Notes under the pieces: model-generated | The model's input: only the letters and a program-made list of their open reading frames with translations | Database searches by the model: none | Told to the model about the DNA's origin: nothing | Program-made: the position numbers and the translations under genes | Part shown: positions 55,036 to 63,515 of the stretch, piece after piece | Layout: each line of letters starts with the position of its first letter | Numbering within the stretch: position 1 is the stretch's first letter | Origin: Psychroserpens burtonensis DSM 12212 | Lineage (GTDB): Bacteria; Bacteroidota; Bacteroidia; Flavobacteriales; Flavobacteriaceae | Reading direction: 5' to 3' | DNA: 64,000 nt | Assembly: GCF_000425305.1 (NCBI RefSeq) | Contig: NZ_AUDE01000018.1 | Location: forward strand, 1 to 64,000

Positions 55036-56157
55036 TTAATCTCCATCTGCATCTACAAAATCGACACTGATGTTCATTGCTTGAATCATATCCACTTTTA
55101 AAAGAACGACTGCTTTTTGTAATTCATCAAAGGCCTCTAACATTTTATTATTATCCGTTTCAACTTGTAATGAAAAATCATTACTTAACACTTGTATTTT
55201 TGATTCAGCAGTATTAAACTGATTATTGATTAAGGCACTTAAATCGTCACCTTCTTTAATTGTATTTAAATACTGTAAGTAGGAGTTAAAACTCTCTCCA
55301 GATATTGAAGCATTATAAGCTTTGCCGTTGAAAAAATCTTGAACAGCCTGTAAAGCTTCTAGCGCCAATATTTTTGAGGCATCTTTATTGTAAAAAGCTT
55401 CAACCTTATCATTAAAAGACGTTGTTGAAAACACACCTGCTGGAATCCCAAATTTATTAGCTCGCAACCCTTTCTCGTAATAGAAAATAAAGTCGTTAGT
55501 CAATTTATTTGAAGAACTAGTCGCCGTATTTGCTGAACTATTGACAAAAATATCTCTGTAATTTGATGTCCAGTCACTTAAAACTGTAGTCGTCAAAGCT
55601 TGCATTTGATTTATCAAATCTGACAAATATGACTTATGAGCTTCAAAATTTGAAACTATTGTATAGGCATCCAAAATTTCAGTATCACTATTTGATAAAC
55701 CATATAACATATAATCTACAGCTGGAAAACCAACGGCATCGTTATTATTTACGCTAGCAAGATCATAGGTTCCTGAGCTAATATTACTTTGAATATCCCT
55801 AACATTAGTAGGATAAATATTCATTTGAAAAGCATAATTAAACTCTTCTGCTTTACCAATATTAAACATTTCAACATATTGCCACGTTTTGTAGGCTTCT
55901 AGCCAAGATACTCTTATGGCATCTAAAGTAGTTTGATTTGGAGACGCCAAAAACGCATCTTTATTTGCAGATAATGTTCCTAAATCTGAACTTAAATCTT
56001 GAACAGCAGGAATAATAATATTATCTGCCCAATTCGTCAACATCGCTTGACGGTTAAAATCATCTGATGTCCCACCAGATCCTCCTGTATCGTCTGACTC
56101 TGTACAAGCCACGAACAACACGATTGTAAATAAACTTAAAACAATTTTCTTCATCAT
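55036..56157 (-). CDS. Imelysin-family lipoprotein
   Basis: 373 residues. Lipoprotein signal MMKKIVLSLFTIVLFVAC (C18) followed by a Gly/Ser linker. Imelysin-like helical domain with WLEAYKTWQYVEMFNIG and VGFPAVDYMLYGLS. The GxHxxE motif of classic imelysins is replaced at this place (PAVDYMLYG), as in IrpA-type iron-regulated proteins. It is expected to bind iron or support uptake at the cell surface. It has its own candidate promoter and sits between DUF4856 and HTTM genes. Confidence 0.88.
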   Translation of the reverse strand: MMKKIVLSLFTIVLFVACTESDDTGGSGGTSDDFNRQAMLTNWADNIIIPAVQDLSSDLGTLSANKDAFLASPNQTTLDAIRVSWLEAYKTWQYVEMFNIGKAEEFNYAFQMNIYPTNVRDIQSNISSGTYDLASVNNNDAVGFPAVDYMLYGLSNSDTEILDAYTIVSNFEAHKSYLSDLINQMQALTTTVLSDWTSNYRDIFVNSSANTATSSSNKLTNDFIFYYEKGLRANKFGIPAGVFSTTSFNDKVEAFYNKDASKILALEALQAVQDFFNGKAYNASISGESFNSYLQYLNTIKEGDDLSALINNQFNTAESKIQVLSNDFSLQVETDNNKMLEAFDELQKAVVLLKVDMIQAMNISVDFVDADGD

Positions 56158-56189
56158 TTTTTCATTTTATATTTTACTTTTTCATTTTG

Positions 56190-56236
56190 CAAAGATAAAC
56201 AAGCGAATACGTTCAAGCAAGGGAACGTATTTGCTT
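56190..56236 (-). promoter_or_regulatory. Internal promoter and hairpin before imelysin
   Basis: On the minus strand, a near-perfect 14-bp inverted repeat (56201-56214 with 56223-56236, one mismatch) overlaps a TTG (56218-56220), 20 bp, TATCTTTG (56190-56197) promoter. The hairpin could either slow transcription from the upstream gene or be an operator. Confidence 0.5.
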
Positions 56237-56255
56237 TTTTTAGATTAACACGTAA

Positions 56256-57455
56256 TTAACTTCCTGCTTGCGCAATAGATAAATCAAATCTATTTGCAAT
56301 TTCAGCCGACATTGCCTCTAGAGTTGCATCTGCAACATTCCAAAACCCGTTTCCTTCCATTAATTGAGTAATAAACCCATCTACTTCAGTCTTCGTGAAA
56401 TAAGGCGCATTAGAGTCTGCCTGACGTGTAAATTGTAAGCTATAGATAAAACCAAAACCTTCAGATAAGTCATGGAATGCACCACCATTATCTCCAGCAC
56501 TTCTAACAATCCTACCTTGTTCTAAATAGTAGATTGCTCTAATAGCAATCATTTTAGAAATTTCATTTTTAATAATATCAGCTTGCTCATCTCTTATAAT
56601 ATAATCATTTGCAACAATAGCAGCACGACCTAATTTAAAAGCGTTGTAAAGACTAAGAGCAATCCCTTGATAATCGGAATCTCCCTCTACTCTAGACAAA
56701 TACTTGTTTAAAAAGCTATCTTGATTAAGCATTGGGTTTGTAGCGTCATCAGTCCCATATAGGTAACCAAAAGCCTCATCCCATTTGTGCTCCATATTAG
56801 TGTAGTTTTTTCCTTCAGCTACCGTACCTGCATTGTTATCTACTACGTTATCCCCTGCATCTAAAACAGCAGGACTTAAATAATTATTTAGCAATTGATC
56901 TGTCATCAAAGCACCAATTAAGCCCTTGTTTATGGCTTGATTATATTCTAAACCCTGAGCATTAATATAACGAATAGATCCTCCTCCAGCTTCCTGAATT
57001 TGACCTGCAACTCCTGCAGAAGCATCATCATTCCATCTTGGAAACACATCATTGACTTGGTTTGCAATCCAACCGTCAAAATCATTTTTTATAACTGTGG
57101 CATCAGCAGTGTTAGCTGCAAAGAAATCTGAAGAGGCAGCTACTTTACTTCGAATACTTTTATTAGAAGCGTTTAAATCTGCGTCAGAGAAATCTGCATT
57201 TCCTTCTACATGAGCAAACATATCGTCCAACTGAGCTTCAGTTTTAGATGGATCTTTAAGTGCACTTATAAATTCTTCTCCCATTAAAATACGAGTGGTT
57301 TGTCCACTGTAACTGACGGTTGTTTCTCCATTTCTTTGAAACGTATAAGTTGCAGGTGCTTCTACTTGTGATGTCGTTGTAATAACATCATCATCATTAG
57401 AGCATGATGTGAAAAGACTTGCAATTGCAAATAAACTTAGAGCGATTTTTTTCAT
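56256..57455 (-). CDS. DUF4856-family lipoprotein
   Basis: 399 residues. Lipoprotein signal ending ASLFTSCSNDDD (C18). The domain YTFQRNGETTVSYSGQTTR, MLNQDSFLNKYLSRVEGDSD and GGAFHDLSEGFGFIYSLQF matches DUF4856, which in Bacteroidota typically precedes an imelysin gene. An iron-linked surface role is inferred from the neighbours. Transcribed from a perfect promoter flanked by two copies of a 23-bp motif. Confidence 0.88.
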   Translation of the reverse strand: MKKIALSLFAIASLFTSCSNDDDVITTTSQVEAPATYTFQRNGETTVSYSGQTTRILMGEEFISALKDPSKTEAQLDDMFAHVEGNADFSDADLNASNKSIRSKVAASSDFFAANTADATVIKNDFDGWIANQVNDVFPRWNDDASAGVAGQIQEAGGGSIRYINAQGLEYNQAINKGLIGALMTDQLLNNYLSPAVLDAGDNVVDNNAGTVAEGKNYTNMEHKWDEAFGYLYGTDDATNPMLNQDSFLNKYLSRVEGDSDYQGIALSLYNAFKLGRAAIVANDYIIRDEQADIIKNEISKMIAIRAIYYLEQGRIVRSAGDNGGAFHDLSEGFGFIYSLQFTRQADSNAPYFTKTEVDGFITQLMEGNGFWNVADATLEAMSAEIANRFDLSIAQAGS

Positions 57456-57475
57456 TTTTTAAGCTTTTATTGTTT

Positions 57476-57498
57476 TTATTTAGACTTAATACAAATAA
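57476..57498. promoter_or_regulatory. 23-bp motif, copy A (leader of the DUF4856 operon)
   Basis: Begins TTATTTAGA and ends AAATAA; 19 of 23 positions are identical in all three copies (57476, 57549, 63463). It lies inside the expected leader, about 12-34 bases past the start site. Confidence 0.65.
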
Positions 57499-57515
57499 CA
57501 TCTGTAATTCGATTG

Positions 57516-57546
57516 CAAAAATAAAACACATCTTTAAATTATCAAA
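57516..57546 (-). promoter_or_regulatory. Promoter of the DUF4856/imelysin group
   Basis: Minus strand: TTTG (57543-57546), 19 bp, TATTTTTG (57516-57523), a full match to the phylum consensus. Expected start near 57510. Flanked by motif copies A and B. Confidence 0.75.
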
Positions 57547-57548
57547 GC

Positions 57549-57571
57549 TTATTTAGACTAAATTTAAATAA
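57549..57571. promoter_or_regulatory. 23-bp motif, copy B (just upstream of -33)
   Basis: TTATTTAGACTAAAT then TTAAATAA. The ends TTATTTA and TAAATAA are inverted copies around a 9-base centre. Two bases upstream of the -33 TTTG of the DUF4856 promoter. Confidence 0.7.
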
Positions 57572-57949
57572 ACTTAACAAACTAAGAATAATTAATTGAA
57601 AATGTGGACTTTAAAGACTGTTAAAGTTTGAGTAAAGTTATAATTAATGAAAATGAGTAAAAATTTTAGTCGCTTCATTAAAGGCGCTCTTAAAACTCCC
57701 TTTTGCTTTTGAAACTTATAGAGGACAAGGGTTACAATACTCGTAATTTTAACAATCCAAACAAAGTGAAGTCTTGTCCACGACACCCTTTACCATGTCA
57801 TACATGATTTCAATTTCAACAAGTTTTAAATACAATTTTGCATCCCTAAAGACCAACTCTACTAAATTATTTTTATGTTTTAAGTTACTTTTCCAGAAAA
57901 AAAGAAGTACCAAAGTCGTTGTAATAGAATCTATAAATCTGTCTCATAG
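57572..57949. other. Gap without a supported gene
   Basis: On the minus strand a 64-codon frame without an ATG at its head (57749-57943) has a protein-like look, with SITTTLVLLFFWKSNL then LVELVFRDAKLYLKLVEIEI, in the same frame as the upstream DUF6686-like gene after two stops. It may be a remnant or chance. A plus-strand frame over the same bases is not convincing. Confidence 0.35.
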
Positions 57950-58297
57950 TCAATTAACTATTAGTGTATAATCTATATCTGAAACTTTTAATATTTTGGA
58001 GCCATCCGTAAATTCAAACAGATCAATCAACTCAAAAATTTCTTGTCTGTTGAACATGAGTACTAAATTGGCTTGCATTGTTGGAATTGGAATTTTTTTT
58101 TTTATTCTACCGCATGCATATTTATGTTCCCAATACTCAACTTCAATACACAATAGATAATTTTTAAAATATAAAAATTGCTCTTCTGTAAACTCAAAAT
58201 AAATATTATTGAATTCTAAATGGAAAACCTCGCATTGGCCACATAGATATAATTCTCCACTTTTTGTTTTTGATAACGTTTTTATTTTTTTACTCAT
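57950..58297 (-). CDS. DUF6686-like small cysteine protein
   Basis: 115 residues, no signal. YLCGQCEVFHLEFNNIYFEF carries a CxxC-x2-H; KNYLLCIEVEYWEHKYACGRIKKKIPIP and LVLMFNRQEIFELIDLFEF follow. I recall this pattern as DUF6686, found in flavobacterial iron-uptake clusters. Likely cytoplasmic and possibly metal-binding. The last gene of the five-gene minus operon, 10 bp after the PepSY fusion gene. Confidence 0.7.
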   Translation of the reverse strand: MSKKIKTLSKTKSGELYLCGQCEVFHLEFNNIYFEFTEEQFLYFKNYLLCIEVEYWEHKYACGRIKKKIPIPTMQANLVLMFNRQEIFELIDLFEFTDGSKILKVSDIDYTLIVN

Positions 58298-58307
58298 AAC
58301 TTACAAC

Positions 58308-60506
58308 TTAATAACAGTCCATTTTAATTTGTTCCATGTTTTCAAAGGCACTTAAAGACATCTTTAATCTGGTATTAGTGATGTTTTGCAACGTCTCTAA
58401 AACACTATTTTGCATTTCTAATGAACCACAAATCATGATGACCCCTTCATTTTTAAGATGATTAGCAATGAACTCGTCTTTTTGAGCAATTAAATCTTGC
58501 ACATAATTTTGTTCGTCCTGCTCTTGTGAATAGGCAATATTTATACTCGATATATATTTTTTATCAAAAGCTTGGTAAATAACCTTGTCATACATATCAA
58601 AGGATGCTTTTGTGCGACCACCCCAAAATAAATGAATCTTCTTTTTCTTTTTGTTATCGCTAATCATTCCTAAAAAAGGTGCTATTCCAGTACCATTTGC
58701 GATCATCACCACTTCATCAGCATATTCTGGAAAATGAAAATCATAATTTCGTTGTATTCCTGCTTTTATCATATCGTTAGCATTTATATCATTTAAATAA
58801 TTTGAGCATAACCCCTTGTCATGGGTCTTTACAGATAATAAAATATCTCCATTTAATTTTCCTATTGAATATAATCGTGCCGTTTCATCGCTGTTAATTT
58901 TAATTGACAATAAATCACCTGATTCAAATTTCACCCGCTGTTGTGGTTTAAATCGTATTAAAAAAGAACGATCCACATTCAACGCTGACCGCTCCATCAC
59001 TTTAAACGATTTACTGCTTTTTTGATCTTTTATTGAATCCCTAAACTTTACATCTAGGGCAATGGCATTACTTTCACTCCACTGTCTCACCCATAATTTA
59101 AAGGCTTCTTGAGATTGGTTATTGATTTTAAACAATGGTAATTTGGGCGTAAACTCTTTGTGTTGTTGCAATAATGCATCCACCACAATTGCGTATTTAC
59201 AATACTCAGGATACATCAATGATCCAAAACCTAGAACCGCATACTCTAATTTATTTTGAACGGTAACATCTAAATGTTTACCAAACTGTTTGGCATTGGT
59301 AGGCGCTTCGCCTTCGCCATAAGTAGCAGTAAAAATAATAAGCTGTTTAGCATTATCATAACCTGTATAACTGTTTAAATCAGAAATAAAAGCTTTTTCA
59401 CCAGCAGTAATTAGAGCCTTAAAAAACAGCGTAGCAAACGTGTAAGTTGTTCCGGTTTCTGAACCTACGAGAATTATATATTCTGCATCATCTTTCATAA
59501 TACTATTACTCACTTTTTCGTTATTTTTTAATCGTTTTAAAGTCATTGCAAAACCTGTATAAATGAAAAACAAGAGACCAATACAAACTAAAAACAATAC
59601 CACAGACCAAACTATAGTTCCGCTTCCTGTATGCAAAACAAAGCTCCATTGCGATGCCATTTGAACCATAGCGTAAGGTTGCTCACTCACAATGTCACCA
59701 GAATACTGATTGAACAATAGTTCTTTGTCTGCCAATTTGATAAAAAAGTAATCTTCGATGTCTTCGGAAAATGGAAACTCAATACTTTTTACTTCGGAAA
59801 TTTTAAGACTTCGAAACAGTTCAAATTCTGAAATTGGGGTTCTCACCACGTCAACCTCTACAACTTCTGGATAGGAATGTTTGATGTCACTTTCCGGAAG
59901 GAGATCAAATTTCTCCAAGGACAAATAAACGCCTGTAAAGGCAACAATACTTATTGGAATGAGCAGATAGCGACCAAGCAACACATGGTAATATTGCTCA
60001 AAATTCTCGTTAACCACTTTAGAAAACCAACGTGTTATCCCGCCTTGACGCTTAGCAATCAAAATAATACCTGTAATCGCCATTAGAAATAAAAAGAAGG
60101 AGACTAATCCAATAATAAAACGACCGGTAGATTTTAAAAATAAAGACCGATGCAAATTGGTTGCAAACTTAAAAACAGACGCTTTTTCAATAATATCACC
60201 TAGCTTTTCACCTGTTTCTGGATTGACATAAAACGTTTCACTCTCTCCTTCGTTTGTAAGTACCGAAGCAATAACAAATTCATTATTATCGACTTCAACA
60301 TGGAGAACCTCATCATAAGTATTAGCTAAATTGAGAATAGTGGTCGCCAACGAGACCTCATCCATAGATTCAACCTTATAATCTTGCAACTGATTAGAAA
60401 TAGGCTCAAAAGCCAAGACCATTCCTGTTAAAGACGCTAAAACAATAAAAATTGAAGATATGAGCGCCAACATTAGGTGGCTAAATCTCCAAACCGAAAT
60501 GGTCAT
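58308..60506 (-). CDS. PepSY-TM / flavodoxin / FAD-NAD(P)H reductase fusion
   Basis: 732 residues in three parts. 1-335: four membrane helices with PepSY loops (VWRFSHLMLALISSIFIVL, ANTYDEVLHVEVDNNEFV). About 350-480: flavodoxin domain (VGSETGTTYTFATLFFKAL, FTATYGEGEAPTNAK). About 500-732: reductase domain with ARLYSIGKLNG and MIANGTGIAPFLGMI for FAD and NAD(P)H. It is likely an inner-membrane reductase passing electrons from NAD(P)H across the membrane to ferric chelates in the periplasm. 8 bp after the DUF2271 gene. Confidence 0.9.
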   Translation of the reverse strand: MTISVWRFSHLMLALISSIFIVLASLTGMVLAFEPISNQLQDYKVESMDEVSLATTILNLANTYDEVLHVEVDNNEFVIASVLTNEGESETFYVNPETGEKLGDIIEKASVFKFATNLHRSLFLKSTGRFIIGLVSFFLFLMAITGIILIAKRQGGITRWFSKVVNENFEQYYHVLLGRYLLIPISIVAFTGVYLSLEKFDLLPESDIKHSYPEVVEVDVVRTPISEFELFRSLKISEVKSIEFPFSEDIEDYFFIKLADKELLFNQYSGDIVSEQPYAMVQMASQWSFVLHTGSGTIVWSVVLFLVCIGLLFFIYTGFAMTLKRLKNNEKVSNSIMKDDAEYIILVGSETGTTYTFATLFFKALITAGEKAFISDLNSYTGYDNAKQLIIFTATYGEGEAPTNAKQFGKHLDVTVQNKLEYAVLGFGSLMYPEYCKYAIVVDALLQQHKEFTPKLPLFKINNQSQEAFKLWVRQWSESNAIALDVKFRDSIKDQKSSKSFKVMERSALNVDRSFLIRFKPQQRVKFESGDLLSIKINSDETARLYSIGKLNGDILLSVKTHDKGLCSNYLNDINANDMIKAGIQRNYDFHFPEYADEVVMIANGTGIAPFLGMISDNKKKKKIHLFWGGRTKASFDMYDKVIYQAFDKKYISSINIAYSQEQDEQNYVQDLIAQKDEFIANHLKNEGVIMICGSLEMQNSVLETLQNITNTRLKMSLSAFENMEQIKMDCY

Positions 60507-60514
60507 ACTATAGG

Positions 60515-61012
60515 CTATTTTTGGGGCATCATTCTTATGTAACGAATAAATCCGTCACCTTCTGTTTTTCCTTTAACGTTATCTGTTGTGAGTTCAAATT
60601 CTACATCATCTTTGTAATATTCCTGGTCCTCAACAGCAGATTCAAATCTAATTGTATAGCCTTTATCAAGCTTATCATCCTCAATGTCTATGACGCTAAT
60701 CGCACGTTCGCCACCACTAATGGTTGCTCCTGTAATAGCGTCTAGATTAGTGCGACGTTTTCCGTAGAAATCCCACCAATCTGTAATATCAAAATACCAC
60801 TCATCATCATCACCTTGAACATATAAAGTCTTTTCGTATTCACCTTCAGTATTCAATAAAGAAATGACGATGTAAGCACCTTCTCCTGTATAATTCGTCA
60901 TTTGAATCATGCATTTATAATGCGACTCTTTTGGTTTAAACGAGAATCCAAAACCTATAAAAGCGCTCACTAGTAGTATTGGTATTAGTTTAAAATATCG
61001 TTTTATCATCAT
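60515..61012 (-). CDS. DUF2271-family periplasmic protein
   Basis: 165 residues with an N-terminal hydrophobic signal (FKLIPILLVSAFIGFGFSF). YKCMIQMTNYTGEGAYIVIS, DITDWWDFYG and LDAITGATISGG match DUF2271; the DAITGATISGG segment recalls flavin-attachment-type sequences (D-x-T/S-GAT-S/T). It probably takes part in electron transfer or metal reduction with the adjacent reductase, 3 bp after the ankyrin gene. Confidence 0.82.
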   Translation of the reverse strand: MMIKRYFKLIPILLVSAFIGFGFSFKPKESHYKCMIQMTNYTGEGAYIVISLLNTEGEYEKTLYVQGDDDEWYFDITDWWDFYGKRRTNLDAITGATISGGERAISVIDIEDDKLDKGYTIRFESAVEDQEYYKDDVEFELTTDNVKGKTEGDGFIRYIRMMPQK

Positions 61013-61015
61013 CTA

Positions 61016-62515
61016 TTATTTTAAAAAATTAATATCAATATTACGTTGTTGCAACAACTCATTTTCGTTTGCTAAATCGTAGACAGACTCATCAAAATCG
61101 GTCATGACTGTTTTGTCTGCGCCTTTCCCAATCAAGTATTTCAAAATATCTTGGTGTTTAGCTTTCATGGCTGCAATTTGAAGTACAGTAAATCCGTTTG
61201 TGTTTTTTGCATTGATATCAATATCAAAGGTTTCAAGACGTTTTAATAACTCAAGATTACTACGTTCAGTGGCGATATGTAATAAGGTATTACCATTATT
61301 TTGAGTTTGGTTGATGACCAACCCGTTAGATTTCAGTAAGCTCAACTTATCTTCAAATGCTTTGGTATTATTAACCTGGAAATTATTCAGTAGATAATAA
61401 GACAGGGTATTTTCTTCATTGTCAACGGTGTTTATATCCGCTTGCTTTTTTAGAAGAAAATCTATGATGTCAACATCATTACGATTGACAGCCATCACTA
61501 GCGCTGATTGACCATTTTCATCTTTAGCATTAATATCCTTGACATAAGAGTATAGAAACTTCACAACAGGTAACGTATTACTATTGGCTGCGTTCATAAA
61601 AGGAGAATTACCTCCATTATCTTGCAAATTGGAATCAACACCATGTTTGATAAAAAATCGATAGATTTCTAGATCCTCACTATTATAAGAAATGGCATGC
61701 AACGGGTTTCTTCCGTTTTCACCAATGACATTGGCAGCAATACCTTTTTCTTCCAAAAACATATAGGTACCAAGATTGGTTTTGCCTCCACGAGAACCTT
61801 GACTAGCAAATAGCATGGCATTACCTCCATTTTTATTCAAACCTTTATGCGAAATCCCCTTTTCAATAAGCCTATCAAGCATTTTGGTGTTACCTCCTTT
61901 TGCAGCATAATTAAAAATCCCGTTGCCAAAATTATCTGTAGTATTTAAGTCAATACCGTTAGATGTAAAATACTCTACCAATTTAAAGTCATTCAAAGAC
62001 GATGCAACCAATAATAACGCATTGGCACCATCATGATTTTTTTCTTCGGAAAACTGGGCACCATGTTTCACTAAAAACTCATATAACTCAATATACTGAA
62101 CACCAGATCTTGCTGCAAAACTTGCAACAGAATACCCGTGACTATCAATAATATCTGTCTTTGCACCTTGGCTCACCAAATAGGCCATCATCTCTAGATT
62201 ACCTTTGTAAGCTGCCCAGAAAATAAAGGTTCTCCCATCGTGAGTTAGTTTATTCACGTCGTTCCGTGGTTGCTTCAAAAGATATTTTATCGTTTTATTA
62301 TCCACGTTTTCAATAAGTGCATAAGACATCGCATCAAAAGCATTGTTATTTAATTGGGCTGGATTATTTCCTAACTTAATCTTTTTCTTTACGATAGAAA
62401 CTGACGGATTGGTCTTCCAAAACTCACGATTTAAAAACACATTCGATTCTTGAGCAAAAAAAGGAGTGAAAATGGTTAGGATTAATACTGTTGTAATTAA
62501 TTTGAACGTTCTCAT
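61016..62515 (-). CDS. Exported ankyrin-repeat protein
   Basis: 499 residues. Sec signal MRTFKLITTVLILTIFTPFFA, then about eleven to twelve ankyrin repeats from about 60 to 495 (for example DGRTFIFWAAYKGNLEMMAY, NGQSALVMAVNRNDVDIIDF, NGFTVLQIAAMKAKHQDIL). A periplasmic ankyrin scaffold in an iron-type operon is unusual; a protein-binding role is inferred. 3 bp after the DUF6607 gene. Confidence 0.92.
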   Translation of the reverse strand: MRTFKLITTVLILTIFTPFFAQESNVFLNREFWKTNPSVSIVKKKIKLGNNPAQLNNNAFDAMSYALIENVDNKTIKYLLKQPRNDVNKLTHDGRTFIFWAAYKGNLEMMAYLVSQGAKTDIIDSHGYSVASFAARSGVQYIELYEFLVKHGAQFSEEKNHDGANALLLVASSLNDFKLVEYFTSNGIDLNTTDNFGNGIFNYAAKGGNTKMLDRLIEKGISHKGLNKNGGNAMLFASQGSRGGKTNLGTYMFLEEKGIAANVIGENGRNPLHAISYNSEDLEIYRFFIKHGVDSNLQDNGGNSPFMNAANSNTLPVVKFLYSYVKDINAKDENGQSALVMAVNRNDVDIIDFLLKKQADINTVDNEENTLSYYLLNNFQVNNTKAFEDKLSLLKSNGLVINQTQNNGNTLLHIATERSNLELLKRLETFDIDINAKNTNGFTVLQIAAMKAKHQDILKYLIGKGADKTVMTDFDESVYDLANENELLQQRNIDINFLK

Positions 62516-62518
62516 GAT

Positions 62519-63424
62519 CTATTTTTTTACAAATGATTCAATAGTGGAGTTTATATCACTTTCTTTGGTCATCTCATTATCAAATAAAAACTTGTATAAC
62601 ACTTTATTGTCTACTTTTTCTTCTAGAACTAAGTTTTGATGTCTACCATAAACCTCATTCCATTTAGCTCTAACCATAGCCCATTTATCTTGGTGTTCTT
62701 GCCACCAATCTATAGCACCTTGACATGTGCTATCGTCTACTTTTTTATAAGTATTATGACCTTTTTCATCTGCTATTATAACATCAACCTGACCATCTGC
62801 TCTTACAATTTTAGCATTATCTTGATCATGAACCCAACCCCCTTTTGTGATCTCCTGACGATTCCCTCTTAGTGTGATATTGTAATCATTACGCTTGGTA
62901 TATTCTCGTCGTGGTAATGGCGCAGGTGTTGTATTTTCCCAGTAACTTTTCCCATCGACATGAACCCAAGTTGCTGAGCCTTCATAACGCGGACTATCAT
63001 CCACCTGAAACACTTTTTGTGTCCATTGCCCTGTCACAGCATCATTAGACCTCTTCTCAAAATCCCAATTATTATCGCCATTATACATGTAGAGATTTGT
63101 GTTTTCAAACAACCAATCTTGTCTCCAATGCTTCACGATATATGGATTATCTGGCTTACCAACTTGCAATAAATGCTGGATAGACACTTTGTTATCTTCA
63201 TCTTGGACTAATTGAGCCCACTCCAAAGCATAATCTATTTTTTTTTCTGAAGGTTGATATACAGAATCTTTACTATAAGAAAATGTCTCAGTAAAATTAA
63301 AGGTGACTTCAAAGCAACCACACATAGATTTAATGGCTTCTTGGTCTAATTGTTTTTTGTTTTGTGCATTTATAACGAGAGAAAACGCTAAAAATAATAC
63401 TGGTAAGATGATTGCTTTTTTCAT
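62519..63424 (-). CDS. DUF6607-family exported protein
   Basis: 301 residues. Sec signal MKKAIILPVLFLAFSLVINAQ. IKSMCGCFEVTFNFTETFSY holds a CxC; YIVKHWRQDWLFENTNLYMY and DSTCQGAIDWWQEHQDKW follow. I recall this pattern as DUF6607. Function unknown. The first gene of the five-gene minus operon, divergent from a TonB receptor gene; the 91-bp space between them holds one 23-bp motif. Confidence 0.82.
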   Translation of the reverse strand: MKKAIILPVLFLAFSLVINAQNKKQLDQEAIKSMCGCFEVTFNFTETFSYSKDSVYQPSEKKIDYALEWAQLVQDEDNKVSIQHLLQVGKPDNPYIVKHWRQDWLFENTNLYMYNGDNNWDFEKRSNDAVTGQWTQKVFQVDDSPRYEGSATWVHVDGKSYWENTTPAPLPRREYTKRNDYNITLRGNRQEITKGGWVHDQDNAKIVRADGQVDVIIADEKGHNTYKKVDDSTCQGAIDWWQEHQDKWAMVRAKWNEVYGRHQNLVLEEKVDNKVLYKFLFDNEMTKESDINSTIESFVKK

Positions 63425-63462
63425 AATTGTTAAAATTTAAGTCTTTCGAAAAAACTCTATTC

Positions 63463-63485
63463 TTATTTAGATTAAATTAAAATAA
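63463..63485. promoter_or_regulatory. 23-bp motif, copy C (shared divergent operator)
   Basis: TTATTTAGATTAAAT then TAAAATAA, 38 bp before the DUF6607 ATG and overlapping the -33/spacer region of the plus-strand promoter. A half-copy TTATTTAGATT also sits on the minus strand over the receptor start (63519-63529). Confidence 0.7.
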
Positions 63486-63489
63486 CTTT

Positions 63490-63497
63490 TATATTTG
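63490..63497 (+). promoter_or_regulatory. -7 element of the TonB receptor gene
   Basis: TATATTTG matches TAnnTTTG; start expected near 63503, ATG at 63516. Motif C covers the upstream half of the promoter. Confidence 0.6.
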
Positions 63498-63515
63498 CGG
63501 TAAATTTAATCAAGA

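Noticed and set aside
57774-57971. 65-codon plus frame in the gap before the DUF6686-like gene
   Set aside because: Overlaps the end of a real gene on the other strand and looks like low-complexity translation of AT-rich DNA.
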